Source: 13-2-20CM-66-19 sp963760225 (GTDB lineage Bacteria > Pseudomonadota > Gammaproteobacteria > Steroidobacterales > Steroidobacteraceae). From it: 64,000 nt of DNA. The translations under genes and the position numbers were made by a program. Of the stretch, positions 7,936 to 17,900 are shown piece after piece. Below the pieces are notes generated by a model. That model worked only from the letters and a program-made list of their open reading frames with translations, was not told the DNA's origin and did no database searches. Numbering within the stretch: the stretch's first letter is position 1; each line of letters opens with the position of its first letter. Location of the stretch: NCBI GenBank assembly GCA_963760225.1, contig CAVXCD010000002.1, forward strand, positions 62,001 through 126,000, written 5' to 3'.

Positions 7936-10209
7936 ATGAGCCTACGAGAGCTCCCCAATCTCAAGGCGAGGAAACCTGCCGCAGGCACACGGATCATTGT
8001 CGTGTCGAACCGGCTTCCTCTGACCTTGAAGAAAACCGAGCAAGGCTGGGACACGGTGCGAAGTTCCGGGGGATTAGCAAGCGCTATGAACCCACTGCTC
8101 AGCAGGACTGGCGGAGAGTGGATCGGGTGGGCTGGAGATAGCGGAAGCGAACACAGTCAGGAGCGTCAGGCGATTATCTCTGACTGGGCCAAAACGGACC
8201 ACTGTTTCGCGGTAGATCTGCCCAAAGATGTCGCGGCCGGATTCTACGAAGGCTACGCCAACCAAACACTATGGCCGGTGTTTCACAATTTTCCGTCTCA
8301 ATTGAAATTTGATGCCAAGCACTGGGAGTCCTATGTCGAAGCGAACCGAATCTTCTGTGAGGCGGTCGTCAATCACTACAGACCAAACGATCTGATTTGG
8401 GTTCACGACTACCAATTGATGCTCCTGCCGCAGATGTTGCGCGAGAGACTTCCGGACGCTGCTGTCGGTTTCTTTCTGCACATACCATTCCCATCCTCAG
8501 AGGTCTTCCCCGTCCTGCCGCGGCGCGAAGAACTCCTGGAAGGCCTTCTTGGAGCCGATCTGCTTGCCTTTCAGACCCACACGCATCTGCAGCAGTTCCG
8601 TGCCGCGCTGCTTCGGGTGCTCGGCATGGAAAGCAAGGTCGCCGAGGTGGCGCTCGGAAGTCGTCCGGTGCGTTTGGAAGCACTTCCTATCGGCATTGCG
8701 CCCGAGGAATACACCGGTCTGTTGAAGAGCGATGCGAAGACAGCAAAACATTACTCAGACTGGCTACAGCGTTACCGCGGGCGAAAAGTGCTTCTTGCTG
8801 TCGACCGACTGGATTACACAAAAGGGGTTCCGGAGCGGCTGCGGGCCTATGCGCATTTGCTCCGCTCGCCCTCCGAGCTCAAGGAGAAGGTCGTTCTGAT
8901 CCAGATTGCGGTTCCCACGCGCGAAGGCATTGACACATACCAGGAATTGCGCACTGAAGTAAATCGGCTTGTCGGTGAAATCAACGGCCAACTGGGAACG
9001 CCCGACTGGACGCCGCTTGTGTACATCAACCGCTCGATTGAGCGAAGCGAGCTCGTGGCGTTGTACAAGCTCGCAGATGTCCTTTGGGTCGGGTCACTCC
9101 GCGATGGAATGAACTTGGTCGCCAAGGAGTACGTTGCCTGCAAGCCCGACGGTGATGGTGTTCTGGTCTTGAGTGAGTTTGCTGGCGCCGCCGCCGAGAT
9201 GGGTGAGGCGCTCCTGATCAATCCGTTTGACGACGAGCGAACCGCCGTTACGATCAACCGCGCTCTCGCCATGGACGAGCAAGAGCGTAAGCTGCGGATG
9301 ACAGCTCTTCACAATCGCGTGGTGCGCAACGATGTCTTTCATTGGGGAGAGCGGTTTCTCGCTTCGCTCGAAGATGCTGTTTCGGACCGCGGCCGGTACA
9401 TCGACACGCAACCCAAGAAGTTGCGGCCAGCCGAAATCCGCGATGCTTACCGCGAGGCCGCCCGCCGTTTGGTGGTCCTCGATTACGACGGAACCCTTGT
9501 CCCGTTTGCAAAACGGCCGCAGCAAGCGGTGCCACCTCAAGTCGTACTCGATCTCTTGACTGCGCTGGCAGACGATCCCAAAAGCCTCGTGGCTCTAATG
9601 TCGGGTAGATCGTCCGAAAACCTGGACCGCTGGTTCGGCAAGATTCCCCGGCTCTGCCTGGTAGCTGAACACGGCGCCGAGCTCAAGGCTCAGTCGGCCT
9701 CCACATGGGAATCTTTACGCCCGCAGGCACCGACTGATTGGAAGTCTACGGTCATGCCCATTCTGGAGCACTTCGTGGATCGCACGCCTGGCAGCTTCGT
9801 CGAAGAAAAGAAATATGCTCTGGTATGGCACTATCGAATGGCCGAGCCGGAATTCGGAGAATGGCTCGCAAATGAATTGGTGTCGATGTTGGAGGCGATG
9901 CTTGCCGAGACTGAACTCCGGGCGTTTCGCGGCGAAAAGATCGTCGAAGTAAAGCCGGTCTGGGCCAACAAAGGCGAAGCCATCGAACGGCTACTCAGAG
10001 ATTTTCCCGAGCCTGATTTCATCCTTGCAGTTGGTGACGATCGCACTGATGAAGATCTTTTCGAGCGGGCGCCAGCTAGCGCATGGACAGTACATATCGG
10101 CCCCGGACCTACGCGCGCCTCCTACGTCGTGACCGATCTGCAGGTTTTGCGGGGAGTATTGCAATCGCTGGCCACACCCGGAGCTGCTCGTCGCGACTTG
10201 AGGGCTTGA
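7936..10209 (+). CDS. otsAB: Bifunctional trehalose-6-phosphate synthase/phosphatase
   Basis: 757 residues, a fusion of OtsA and OtsB. The N-terminal GT20 synthase (about 18-480) joins UDP- or GDP-glucose to glucose-6-phosphate; visible motifs are IVVSNRLPL, WVHDYQLMLLPQ, FLHIPFPSSE, VDRLDYTKGV and SLRDGMNLVAKEY. The C-terminal HAD-type phosphatase (about 510-745) has LDYDGTLVPF with the nucleophilic Asp, then LMSGRS, EHGAELK, KPVWANKGEA and AVGDDRTDEDLF, and releases trehalose. One protein therefore makes the osmoprotectant in two steps in the cytoplasm. Base composition looks less GC-rich than later genes, hinting at transfer. The start (ATG 7936) lacks a strong SD. No separate otsA or otsB is seen. 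Confidence 0.95.
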   Translation: MSLRELPNLKARKPAAGTRIIVVSNRLPLTLKKTEQGWDTVRSSGGLASAMNPLLSRTGGEWIGWAGDSGSEHSQERQAIISDWAKTDHCFAVDLPKDVAAGFYEGYANQTLWPVFHNFPSQLKFDAKHWESYVEANRIFCEAVVNHYRPNDLIWVHDYQLMLLPQMLRERLPDAAVGFFLHIPFPSSEVFPVLPRREELLEGLLGADLLAFQTHTHLQQFRAALLRVLGMESKVAEVALGSRPVRLEALPIGIAPEEYTGLLKSDAKTAKHYSDWLQRYRGRKVLLAVDRLDYTKGVPERLRAYAHLLRSPSELKEKVVLIQIAVPTREGIDTYQELRTEVNRLVGEINGQLGTPDWTPLVYINRSIERSELVALYKLADVLWVGSLRDGMNLVAKEYVACKPDGDGVLVLSEFAGAAAEMGEALLINPFDDERTAVTINRALAMDEQERKLRMTALHNRVVRNDVFHWGERFLASLEDAVSDRGRYIDTQPKKLRPAEIRDAYREAARRLVVLDYDGTLVPFAKRPQQAVPPQVVLDLLTALADDPKSLVALMSGRSSENLDRWFGKIPRLCLVAEHGAELKAQSASTWESLRPQAPTDWKSTVMPILEHFVDRTPGSFVEEKKYALVWHYRMAEPEFGEWLANELVSMLEAMLAETELRAFRGEKIVEVKPVWANKGEAIERLLRDFPEPDFILAVGDDRTDEDLFERAPASAWTVHIGPGPTRASYVVTDLQVLRGVLQSLATPGAARRDLRA

Positions 10210-10337
10210 GTGGATTCTGGTCATGGCGCATCGGCGCGGCGGAGACTACGCCCGCGGATCCGCAGCAGCCGTTCTGGGTTAAACTTGCCCTCTAGGGCGG
10301 TGGCGCTGCGCGGCGGCTGCCGCGGAGGGTTTGCCAA

Positions 10338-11042
10338 ATGGAACTGTGGATTCGGGTGTGCCTGCTGACCGGTGCGGCGCTGGCGTGGACTGCCGCGCAG
10401 GCGGACGCTCCGTCGCGACCGCTGGTCGTCGAGCTCTTCACCGCGCAGGGATGCAGCTCCTGCCCTCCGGCGGACGCCTACCTTGGCCAGCTCAGTGAGC
10501 GGCCGGACGTTTTGGCGCTCGCGTTCCATATGGACTACTGGGACAGCTCCGGATGGCGCGACCGGTTTGAGCTTCGTCAGGGCGTCGAGCGCCAGAACCT
10601 ATACGCACGCAACTTCCACCGCGCCTCCGTCTTCACGCCGCAGTTCGTCATCGATGGGCGCAAGGACGCCATGGACACGAGCAGCATCGTACAGGCCTTG
10701 CAGGAGCCCCGTGATGCCGTGCCGGTGACCCTCGCGGTGCGTGAAGGTCAGGTCGTGGTCGATGTCGGCGAGAAACAGGGCGAGCGTCCGAGTGACGTCG
10801 TGCTGGTGGCGTTCCTGCGCCATGCGACATCCAACGTCGGTCATGGCGAGAACGCCGGCAAGACTCTCGAGGAGTTCAACATTGTGCGCAGCATCCGCAC
10901 ACTGGGTGAGTGGAAGGGCGCGACCGAGAACTACAAGGTAAGTGTGTCCTCGTTGCCGTCGGATGCAACCGACGTCGCGGTGCTGGTGCAGTCGCGAGGC
11001 GAGGGGCCGATGGTGGGTGCGGCGTCTCAGTCGCTGCGCTGA
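10338..11042 (+). CDS. Exported DUF1223 (thioredoxin-fold) protein
   Basis: 234 residues. A signal peptide (cleavage near AAQA-DAP) precedes a DUF1223 domain covering the rest: VVELFTAQGCSSCPPADAYL with a CxxC pair, then AFHMDYWDSSGWRDRF and TPQFVIDGRKD. The CSSC pair sits where thioredoxin-fold proteins carry their redox centre, so a periplasmic thiol role is plausible but unproven for this family. A clear SD (GGAGGG) lies 8 bases before ATG 10338. It follows otsAB by 128 bases and may be transcribed separately. Confidence 0.9.
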   Translation: MELWIRVCLLTGAALAWTAAQADAPSRPLVVELFTAQGCSSCPPADAYLGQLSERPDVLALAFHMDYWDSSGWRDRFELRQGVERQNLYARNFHRASVFTPQFVIDGRKDAMDTSSIVQALQEPRDAVPVTLAVREGQVVVDVGEKQGERPSDVVLVAFLRHATSNVGHGENAGKTLEEFNIVRSIRTLGEWKGATENYKVSVSSLPSDATDVAVLVQSRGEGPMVGAASQSLR

Positions 11043-11100
11043 AGCCTCCAGCCAGCGAAACCACCAGCAGCAGAAATCCCCGTTCTCCATCACCCTTGAA

Positions 11101-11820
11101 TCAGCAAGGCACTCGCCGGTCACCATCAGCGCCTTGCACCCAAGTCGTCCGGGACAGGAGCACCATGTACACGGAGAACACCGCGCAGGTGACCCATTCC
11201 CAAAAGGCAAAACTCAGGTAGACGGGAACGCCGCGCGCACGCCACGCGAGACTCACCCACGGCAACCCCGGCAGCGCGTGGGACACATAGGTCTGCGCAA
11301 GAGCCGCCAGCACGAGCGGAGACAACGCGATGCCAGCGAGCATGCCTGCCTGCAGCCGAGGACTACCGGCTGGATTGCCCGACTGGACACTCCGCTCAAC
11401 GGCTTTGAAAGCCGAGTGCACCATCCCAATGCATATACCAACAAACGCCAGGAGCGCGAGGGAATCGTGACCTTTGGGAATCGGCAGTAGCCGCTCGGGC
11501 AACAAGGCACAGCACGTCATGCATAGATAGCCCAGCCCCAAGGCCCATATTCCGATTGGCCGTTTTGTTACGCCCGCTTGCTTGCCCTGGCGAAACACTA
11601 CCATCGTCCAATACAGTCCGCCCAGTCCACACAGCACAATGCCACCCCGCGCCCACAGGTATCCGTGGGGATTGCGGTCGGCGTAAACCAAGCTCGATAT
11701 GGTCATGTATCGCCAGTCGTACTCCACGGGATAGCGTCGCCCCGCCAGCGACATTCCGCCCCAGAACGCCAGTACGCCAAGGGACGTTGCACACAAGGTT
11801 TGCGGCGCCAGTGCTCGCAT
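11101..11820 (-). CDS. Multi-pass membrane protein, DUF998-like layout
   Basis: 239 residues with about six hydrophobic helices. Recognisable stretches are GVLAFWGGMSLAGRRYP, YMTISSLVYADRNPHGYLW and LALLAFVGICIGMVHSAF. The layout, including a short polar segment around ISSLVYADRNP after helix 1, resembles DUF998-type inner-membrane proteins, but I cannot confirm membership. GGAAGG upstream of ATG 11820 is the likely ribosome site. Its stop lies 58 bases from the stop of the convergent DUF1223 gene. Confidence 0.75.
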   Translation of the reverse strand: MRALAPQTLCATSLGVLAFWGGMSLAGRRYPVEYDWRYMTISSLVYADRNPHGYLWARGGIVLCGLGGLYWTMVVFRQGKQAGVTKRPIGIWALGLGYLCMTCCALLPERLLPIPKGHDSLALLAFVGICIGMVHSAFKAVERSVQSGNPAGSPRLQAGMLAGIALSPLVLAALAQTYVSHALPGLPWVSLAWRARGVPVYLSFAFWEWVTCAVFSVYMVLLSRTTWVQGADGDRRVPC

Positions 11821-11945
11821 CCGAAGTCCGTCCTTCCGGCACGCCAGAGTGTCTGAAGTCTATCGCCGTGATCGTACAACTGTGCGGACACACACCGCCT
11901 GCCTCGACGGGGTAATATTGTCTGCCAGAGGTCTGACGCCGTGCG

Positions 11946-12578
11946 GTGACGCGGAGGCGAGTGTCGCCAGTGAGAAGCGGTTTCTGCCTACAGCGTTGCG
12001 TGGCGGGAGCACTCGGTGCTCTCGTGCTTCTGTCCGTCTCATCGTGGCCAACATCCGCCGCCGACCCGAAGCCGCTGACCGCAATCCTCCTCATTGCGCG
12101 AGATGATCTGCCCGATTCCCAATTCGCGGACTCGGTTGTGCTCGCGATGAACAACCTCGGCCCCGCCCCGGTCGGAATCATCATCAATAGGCCGATGCCA
12201 ATTTCTGTCTCGCAACTGCTTGCCGACCTCAAGCACCTCGCGCCAGTGCGCGACAAGGTGTACTTCGGCGGACCCGTTTCATTCGGGACCGTATGGTTCC
12301 TGTTTCGGGCTCGCAACCCACCGGAGCATGCGATCCAAGCTTGTGACGGCGTCTACCTGAGCGCCGACCGCAAGTTGCTGCTCCAGCTGCTCGGCCGCGA
12401 CAAGCCCATGGACGGTCTGCGGATCTTCCTCGGCCACGCTGGCTGGGCACCGGGTCAGCTTGAGGCCGAGATCGCACGCGGCGACTGGACTCTCAAGCAC
12501 GCCGACCCGGAGACGATCTTCAACGGCAAGTCCGAGCACCCCTGGCCCTCGTCGCATACCCCAAAGCCAACCACGTGA
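11946..12578 (+). CDS. YqgE/AlgH family protein with a signal peptide
   Basis: 210 residues. The AlgH fold is evident from LLIARDDLPDSQFADSVV, GPAPVGIIINRP, KVYFGGPVSFGTVWFLFR, GHAGWAPGQLEAEIARGDW. Standard AlgH is a cytoplasmic protein; here about 38 extra N-terminal residues form a basic-hydrophobic signal (CVAGALGALVLLSVSSW, cleavage near SAA-DP). The start is uncertain: GTG 11946 opens the frame, but GGAGG at 11953-11957 would serve GTG 11961 or 11970 instead. The molecular function of AlgH is not established; an exported form suggests an envelope role. Confidence 0.85.
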   Translation: MTRRRVSPVRSGFCLQRCVAGALGALVLLSVSSWPTSAADPKPLTAILLIARDDLPDSQFADSVVLAMNNLGPAPVGIIINRPMPISVSQLLADLKHLAPVRDKVYFGGPVSFGTVWFLFRARNPPEHAIQACDGVYLSADRKLLLQLLGRDKPMDGLRIFLGHAGWAPGQLEAEIARGDWTLKHADPETIFNGKSEHPWPSSHTPKPTT

Positions 12579-12679
12579 CGAGCCGCGCCGCGCAACATCT
12601 GACGTCAACGGCGGCTTTTCAGTAACCTGCGTGCCGCGGTAGCTGGGATCTTCCGGCTGAACGTGAGTAACTGACGCTC

Positions 12680-13348
12680 ATGCTGTGGATTGTGGCCTCG
12701 CTCTTCTTCTTCTGGTGCGCGTACCACGAAATCCGCACGAGCATCGTGCCTCCGCCCGGGTTTGATTCACCGCTGCCGGTGTCTAAACCCTACCTCGCAA
12801 TTGTCCTGGCATTGGGCGCGCTCTTTGCGTGGCCGCCGGTGCATACCTGGTATTTCGAGTGGTTCTTATCCGCCAAGGCCACCGAGCTGGCCGACAACCA
12901 TCGCGCCAAGGTTCATTGCAATACCGTCTGGGACACGATGCTCGACGCCGAGATGCTCGCCGCCGCCCACGCCAATCCGCGCACCGGTGAAATCGGCATC
13001 CAGCATCCCTGGTGCAGCACCTTGAGGTCGTATCTACACCACCCGCAGCGCGCCAGCGAGGAGGAGCTCTGGAGCCTGGGTATCTTCACGCACGAGAGCA
13101 TGCACATACGGGGCGAGCTCGACGAAGCGAAAACCGAATGTGAGGCCGTGCAGCGCAACTACCGTTCGGCGAAGCTCCTCGGTGTTCCTGACGAGATCGC
13201 AAAAAGAAACGCGCTCGACTACTACAACATCATCTACCAGGAGCGCGGCAAGATAGGTGGCATGCAGGGCCAATACTATTCGGCGCAGTGCGCTCCCGGC
13301 AAAGCCCTGGACGAGCACCTGCCCGACTCGACCTGGGCCACACCGTAG
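12680..13348 (+). CDS. Membrane protein with HExxH motif (putative metallopeptidase)
   Basis: 222 residues. Two N-terminal hydrophobic helices (about 1-20 and 38-60) anchor a domain with conserved-looking Cys (VHCNTVW, HPWCSTL, AKTECEAV, YSAQCAPG). The segment IFTHESMHIRGELDEAKTEC contains HExxH followed by acidic residues ELDEA within about ten residues, as in zinc peptidases. I know no named family for it. No strong SD precedes ATG 12680. The domain is probably periplasmic if the helices insert in the usual way. It stands between AlgH-like and CapA-like genes with no obvious operon link. Confidence 0.75.
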   Translation: MLWIVASLFFFWCAYHEIRTSIVPPPGFDSPLPVSKPYLAIVLALGALFAWPPVHTWYFEWFLSAKATELADNHRAKVHCNTVWDTMLDAEMLAAAHANPRTGEIGIQHPWCSTLRSYLHHPQRASEEELWSLGIFTHESMHIRGELDEAKTECEAVQRNYRSAKLLGVPDEIAKRNALDYYNIIYQERGKIGGMQGQYYSAQCAPGKALDEHLPDSTWATP

Positions 13349-13412
13349 CTACCATTGCGCCTGCTCCTCCCCGGGAGGTGCGACTGTCCGCTGGTGCTCT
13401 GCGTGCTAAGGG

Positions 13413-14672
13413 CTACGGGTCGTTACCAAGGCTGATGCGGGCGGTCTCGCCGGTGACCTCGATCGAGGTACCAAATGGCGCCGAGAGTGCCCCCAAGCGC
13501 GCGAGAATGTAGTGCGCCTTGGCGCCGGCCGCGAGCGATGGCAGCCCGCGCGTGTCCAGGAATTCATTGTTCGCATGCGGGTCGTGCGCGTCCGGCTGCC
13601 CCTCCCCGACCGCATTCAGGACGATCGGACTGAGAGTGATCGCGCGCAGCGCCTTGCCGCGATACTCAAGGCGCGCCACCACGCTCTCCCAAGCCATGGG
13701 CTCATCGATGTAGGTGATCGTCGGCGGCAGGTTGTAGATGAAATTGCCCAGATCGTAAAAGATCGGTCGGCCGTGGTACAGCTCAACTCCATGCAGCAGC
13801 GGGGCGCCGTGCATCACCACGACATCCGCGCCGGCATCCACCTCTGCATGCGTCCAGCTGCGCAGCCACTCATTCGGGGCCAGCCGCTCCGCCATCCCCT
13901 CGGAGAAGATCGTCGCGAAGGAGCGGTTGCCAAACACGTGGTTGTGTTGGTACACGATGACGAGGTCGGACTGCCGCCGCGCCGCGCGGATGTTAGCCAG
14001 GATGCGCTGCACGTCCTCCGCATCGGGCGTGTTGACGCCCGCCCCCGCCAGATCGGCGGTGGCCTCGTTGGGCTGCCCGGCCGCGCGGATCCGCAGCTCG
14101 TTGACACCGGGCCGCTCCGCAGTCGCGTTGCCGCCCGGGGCGATGAGACCCGAGGCGCTCGCTACCAGCGCGACGGTCAGCTTCGGCAGGTGCAGGTAGG
14201 CAGGGGCGGCCGCCTCGGCCAGGTTGGCGCCGGTGCCGGCGTGCGCGATGCCGCGCCGATGAGTCTCGGCGAGCGTGTTCGCGATTCCCAGGGCCTTGAG
14301 GTCGAACGCATGATTGTCTGCGAGCGCGAGCAGGTTGAACCCCAGCGCCTGGAGCGCATCGAGCGCCTGCGGCGGGGTGAGAAACCCGCGGCCCTCCTCA
14401 GCGGATTCACCCGGCTCGGCAACCGTGCCTTCGAGATTGGTAAAGACGACGTCGCCGCCCTGCAGCAGCGGCCGCATTCGCTCGAGCGCCGCGGGAGCAC
14501 TCGCGCGCAGGTCCGATCGGATCATCGACTGGCCGGTGAGGATCACGGTCAACCGCGACTGCTCCTCGGCAATCGCGGACGTGCTCAGTGGCGCGGGGGC
14601 GGCGGCCGCGGTCGCACTAACAGCGATGCAGACAGGCGCGAAGCTGAGGGCAGACAGCCGGGACGAGCGCAT
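13413..14672 (-). CDS. Exported CapA-like phosphoesterase
   Basis: 419 residues from ATG 14672, chosen because GGAGGT lies eight bases upstream and the next residues form a signal peptide (cleavage near AAAA-PAP). The open frame continues upstream to 14801. The CapA/PgsA metallophosphatase fold is shown by VVFTNLEGTVAEPGE, LALADNHAFDLKALGIANT, LVIVYQHNHVF, VVMHGAPLLHGVELY and FYDLGNFIYN. The usual first motif (GD-x-M) reads ILTGQSMIRSD, so one metal ligand may differ. Relatives take part in poly-gamma-glutamate capsule formation, but no PgsB/C partner is present and the substrate is unknown. It diverges from the large glycosidase-like gene. Confidence 0.88.
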   Translation of the reverse strand: MRSSRLSALSFAPVCIAVSATAAAAPAPLSTSAIAEEQSRLTVILTGQSMIRSDLRASAPAALERMRPLLQGGDVVFTNLEGTVAEPGESAEEGRGFLTPPQALDALQALGFNLLALADNHAFDLKALGIANTLAETHRRGIAHAGTGANLAEAAAPAYLHLPKLTVALVASASGLIAPGGNATAERPGVNELRIRAAGQPNEATADLAGAGVNTPDAEDVQRILANIRAARRQSDLVIVYQHNHVFGNRSFATIFSEGMAERLAPNEWLRSWTHAEVDAGADVVVMHGAPLLHGVELYHGRPIFYDLGNFIYNLPPTITYIDEPMAWESVVARLEYRGKALRAITLSPIVLNAVGEGQPDAHDPHANNEFLDTRGLPSLAAGAKAHYILARLGALSAPFGTSIEVTGETARISLGNDP

Positions 14673-14979
14673 CGTCGGACCTCCGGCAAAGTCAATTTGT
14701 TGGGTTGGGTGCAGATTGTAAGCGCAAACTGCGCGGCGCGTGTCCCCCACTGCCTGGCTGGTTTCAGTGAAGAGCCGCTTTCGACGATCGTGATTGCGCA
14801 CAGTGCGTCATACTGTGCGTCTGACAGCGGATTTTCCGACGCTTTTCTCGCTAGAATCACCTGCGCCTGTCCGGGATTTTGCCCCGAACAGAATTGCAGC
14901 GAGTATGAGCAGCAGCACCAGCAGAACAACAGTATCGGATACGCTCCAGGCGCTCAACCCAGCGGGTATATTGCGATGA
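14673..14979. other. Divergent intergenic region with a dyad
   Basis: About 300 bases between divergent genes for the CapA-like and the discoidin protein. It holds a perfect 8-base inverted repeat (listed separately at 14797-14819). No gene is convincing here. Confidence 0.5.
14797..14819. promoter_or_regulatory. Operator-like inverted repeat
   Basis: CGCACAGT at 14797-14804 and ACTGTGCG at 14812-14819 are perfect inverted repeats separated by seven bases, giving a 23-base two-fold symmetric site between two divergent genes. Length and spacing suit a dimeric helix-turn-helix regulator; no regulator gene is adjacent. It could be chance in GC-rich DNA, but this stretch is not especially GC-rich. 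Confidence 0.4.
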
Positions 14980-17900
14980 ATGTTGTTTGCCAATATGGCC
15001 ACGCCGGGCAAGGCAGCCACCGCCGAGAAAGCACAGCAGGTGCATAACCACAGCGTCGCCAGGTTTTCGAGCCTGCTCGCGGGGCTCTTGAGTGTACTCG
15101 CCGCATCCCTGGCGTCAGGTGCCGACGAACAGCTGCCGCCTCGCAGCGAATGGCGCGCAACGTCCTCCGCCACGCCGCACCCTGGCATGACCCCCGCGAT
15201 GGCGATCGACGGCGACCCGATGACCAAGTGGGACGGCAGCTTTGCGCCCGGCAACTGGTTGCAGGTCGATATGGGTCGCGAGGCAATGATAGGCGGCATC
15301 ATTCTTCAATGGGACGAGGCGTATGCGCGTGAATATAAGATTCAGTACTCCGTCGACGGAAAACACTGGCAGATCGCCTTTCAGACCTCGGACTCACTGG
15401 GGGGAGTAGATTACGTGCTGTTCCCGTCGGTGCGCGCACGCTACCTGCGTCTCGCCAGTCCCGCGAATAGCACGAACAGCAGCGTGTCGCTGTTCGAATT
15501 CGAGCCACTGCTCGCAAGCCAATCACCGCGCATCACAGGCGCCGAGCAGGGGATCGACGCGGCGGCCCTGTGGGGCGGTGATGTGCACAGCGATCTTGTG
15601 GAACCCGGGCCCGAATTTGGCACGCGTCAGCTGCACGTGTACCTTCCGCGCGCGCTGCCGGTGAGCGGACTGGAGGTGTTCTGGAACTCCGCGCGGCGCG
15701 GCGCACGACTTGAAGGCCGTGACCCGGCGGGCGAGTGGCATCTGCTCGGTGAGGATGCGAGCCCGCTCGGCGACACCTCCTACCTGGCGGCAAGCAGTGC
15801 GCGAGCGCTGAGCGAGTTGCGTCTTACGGTCGATGCAGCGGGCCGCGAGACCCCGGCGATCCGGCGCCTGCGGTTGCTGAGTCGCACGCAAGCCATGACC
15901 GCGCTCAAGCGCTACGAAATCTTTGCAGGGCGCGAGCACTCGGCGCTGTTTCCGTCGACCCTCCATGAGCAGCAGGTGTACTGGACGGCAGTCAGCGTGC
16001 CCGCCGGGGAGCAGAAGAGCCTGTTCGACGAATACGGCGATCTGGAAGCCTTCCAAAACGCTCCCTTGGTGCAGCCGCTGTGGCGCGACGTCTCTGGCCG
16101 CACCGTCGCCGCCTTCAACGCCAATCGTACCCACAGCCTGCGTGGCGGCTGGATGCCCATGCCCACAGTGGCATGGTCCCCGCAAGCCGGGCTGCAGCTG
16201 CGCAGCGAAGCCATCGCCGTTACCACGGCCGCCGGGCCCGCCACGCTGGTGCGGTATCGTCTCGAGAACAGCGGGCCACTCACGGTCGACGGACACCTTG
16301 CACTGCTGGTCCGGCCCATGCAGGTCAATCCGCCCTGGCAGCACGGCGGCATATCCGAGATCCGCACCGTGGGTTTCGAGGGCACCCTTGAGAACACCCA
16401 GCTCGTGGTCAATGGCCGCACGCTGCTCACTTCGCTGACCGCGCCCTCCGCCCAGGGCGTGGCACCGTTTGGCTCAACGGGCGAGACGGAGATCACGCGC
16501 TATGTCACAGAAGGGGGCGTGCCGACCGCATCCTTCACCAAAGACCCGCTCGGCCTCGGGGCTGCTGCGATGCTCTATGCGATACACCTCGAGCCGCGCG
16601 AGCAAACCGACGTGGTGCTCCTGTTCCCGCTCGCAGATTTCCCGGCGAAACCCGCCAAGGGCACACGGCCGCAACGCTCCGAGCAGCAGGTGCCGGCTAA
16701 CCCGTCGCCGTCGGACTTTGACAGATTGGCGACCATCACTGAGCAGCAGTGGCAAGTGCGTCTCGGCCGGGTCGGCATCGAGCTGCCCGACGAGACCGTT
16801 GTTGACACCCTGCGAGCGCAGGTCGCCTACATGCTGGTGAACGCCAAGGGTCCGGTCATATTGGCCGGTCCCCGCAACTATAACCGCTCATTTATCCGCG
16901 ACGGGTCGGCAACGGCCGCCATCTTGCTGCGGATGGGGATTCCGGGTCCGGCGCGTGAGTATCTGCGCTGGTACGCGGATCACGGCGTGCGCCACAGCGG
17001 CATGATTTCCCCCATCCTCAACGACGACGGCAGCGTAAATGGCGGCATCGGCTCGGAACTGGAGTACGACAGTCAGGGAGAGTTCGTCATGCTCGTCGCT
17101 GAGGTGGCACGCCTTAACGGTGGCGCCGCCAGCGTGCGTGAGTATCTGCCCAGCGTACGCAGCGCGCTAAAGTTCCTGCAAACGCTGCGTGAACGGACAC
17201 TGGTGCCGGGCTACCAGGCGGCGAGCGAAGTGCCCCAGCGCTTCCGGGGCATCCTTGCGCCATCGATCAGCCACGAGGGCTACCCCACACCCACGCATAG
17301 CTACTGGGACGACTACTGGGCGCTCAAGGGCTGGCACGACGGCGCATGGCTCGCGCGCCAGTGGCAGGTGAGCGATATGGGGACCTGGGCCGCGGACCAG
17401 GGAGCTGCCCTGCACGACTCCATGGCGAGCTCCATTCGCGCCACCATGGACTGGAAGCACATCGACTACATCCCGGCGTCCGCGGACTTTGGCGACGCCG
17501 ACCCGACCAGCGTCTCGATTGCCCTGGACCCGTGCGGCCAGCAGGACTTGCTGCCCTACACCGCTCTCGATACCACATTCACGCGCTACCTGGATGACGT
17601 TCGCAAGCGCGGTCTCCCCGGTGCGCGCTATGTCTACACGCCGTATGAGTTTCGCAACGTCCTGACGTTCGTGCACCTCGATGAGCCGCTGCTCGCCGTG
17701 GAGGTGTTGAATCGATTGCGGGCCGACCGCCGTCCGGCCGGTTGGCAGGTGTTCGCGGAGGTTGTGCGCTCGCCGATGCGCTCGGTTTTCTACCTCGGCG
17801 ATATGCCGCATACCTGGGTCGGCGCGGAATACGTTCGCGCGGTTATCGGCATGTTCCTGCACGAGGGAGACAGGCGCCTTGATCTGCTTCCCGGAGTGCC

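Noticed and set aside
13366..13378. CCTCC/GGAGG hairpin between two convergent genes
   Set aside because: Only five base pairs with a three-base loop and no T-run.
13512..15047. Long plus-strand open frame over the CapA-like gene
   Set aside because: Antisense to a well-supported gene with signal peptide and motifs; Arg-rich low-complexity product, an effect of high GC at third codon positions.
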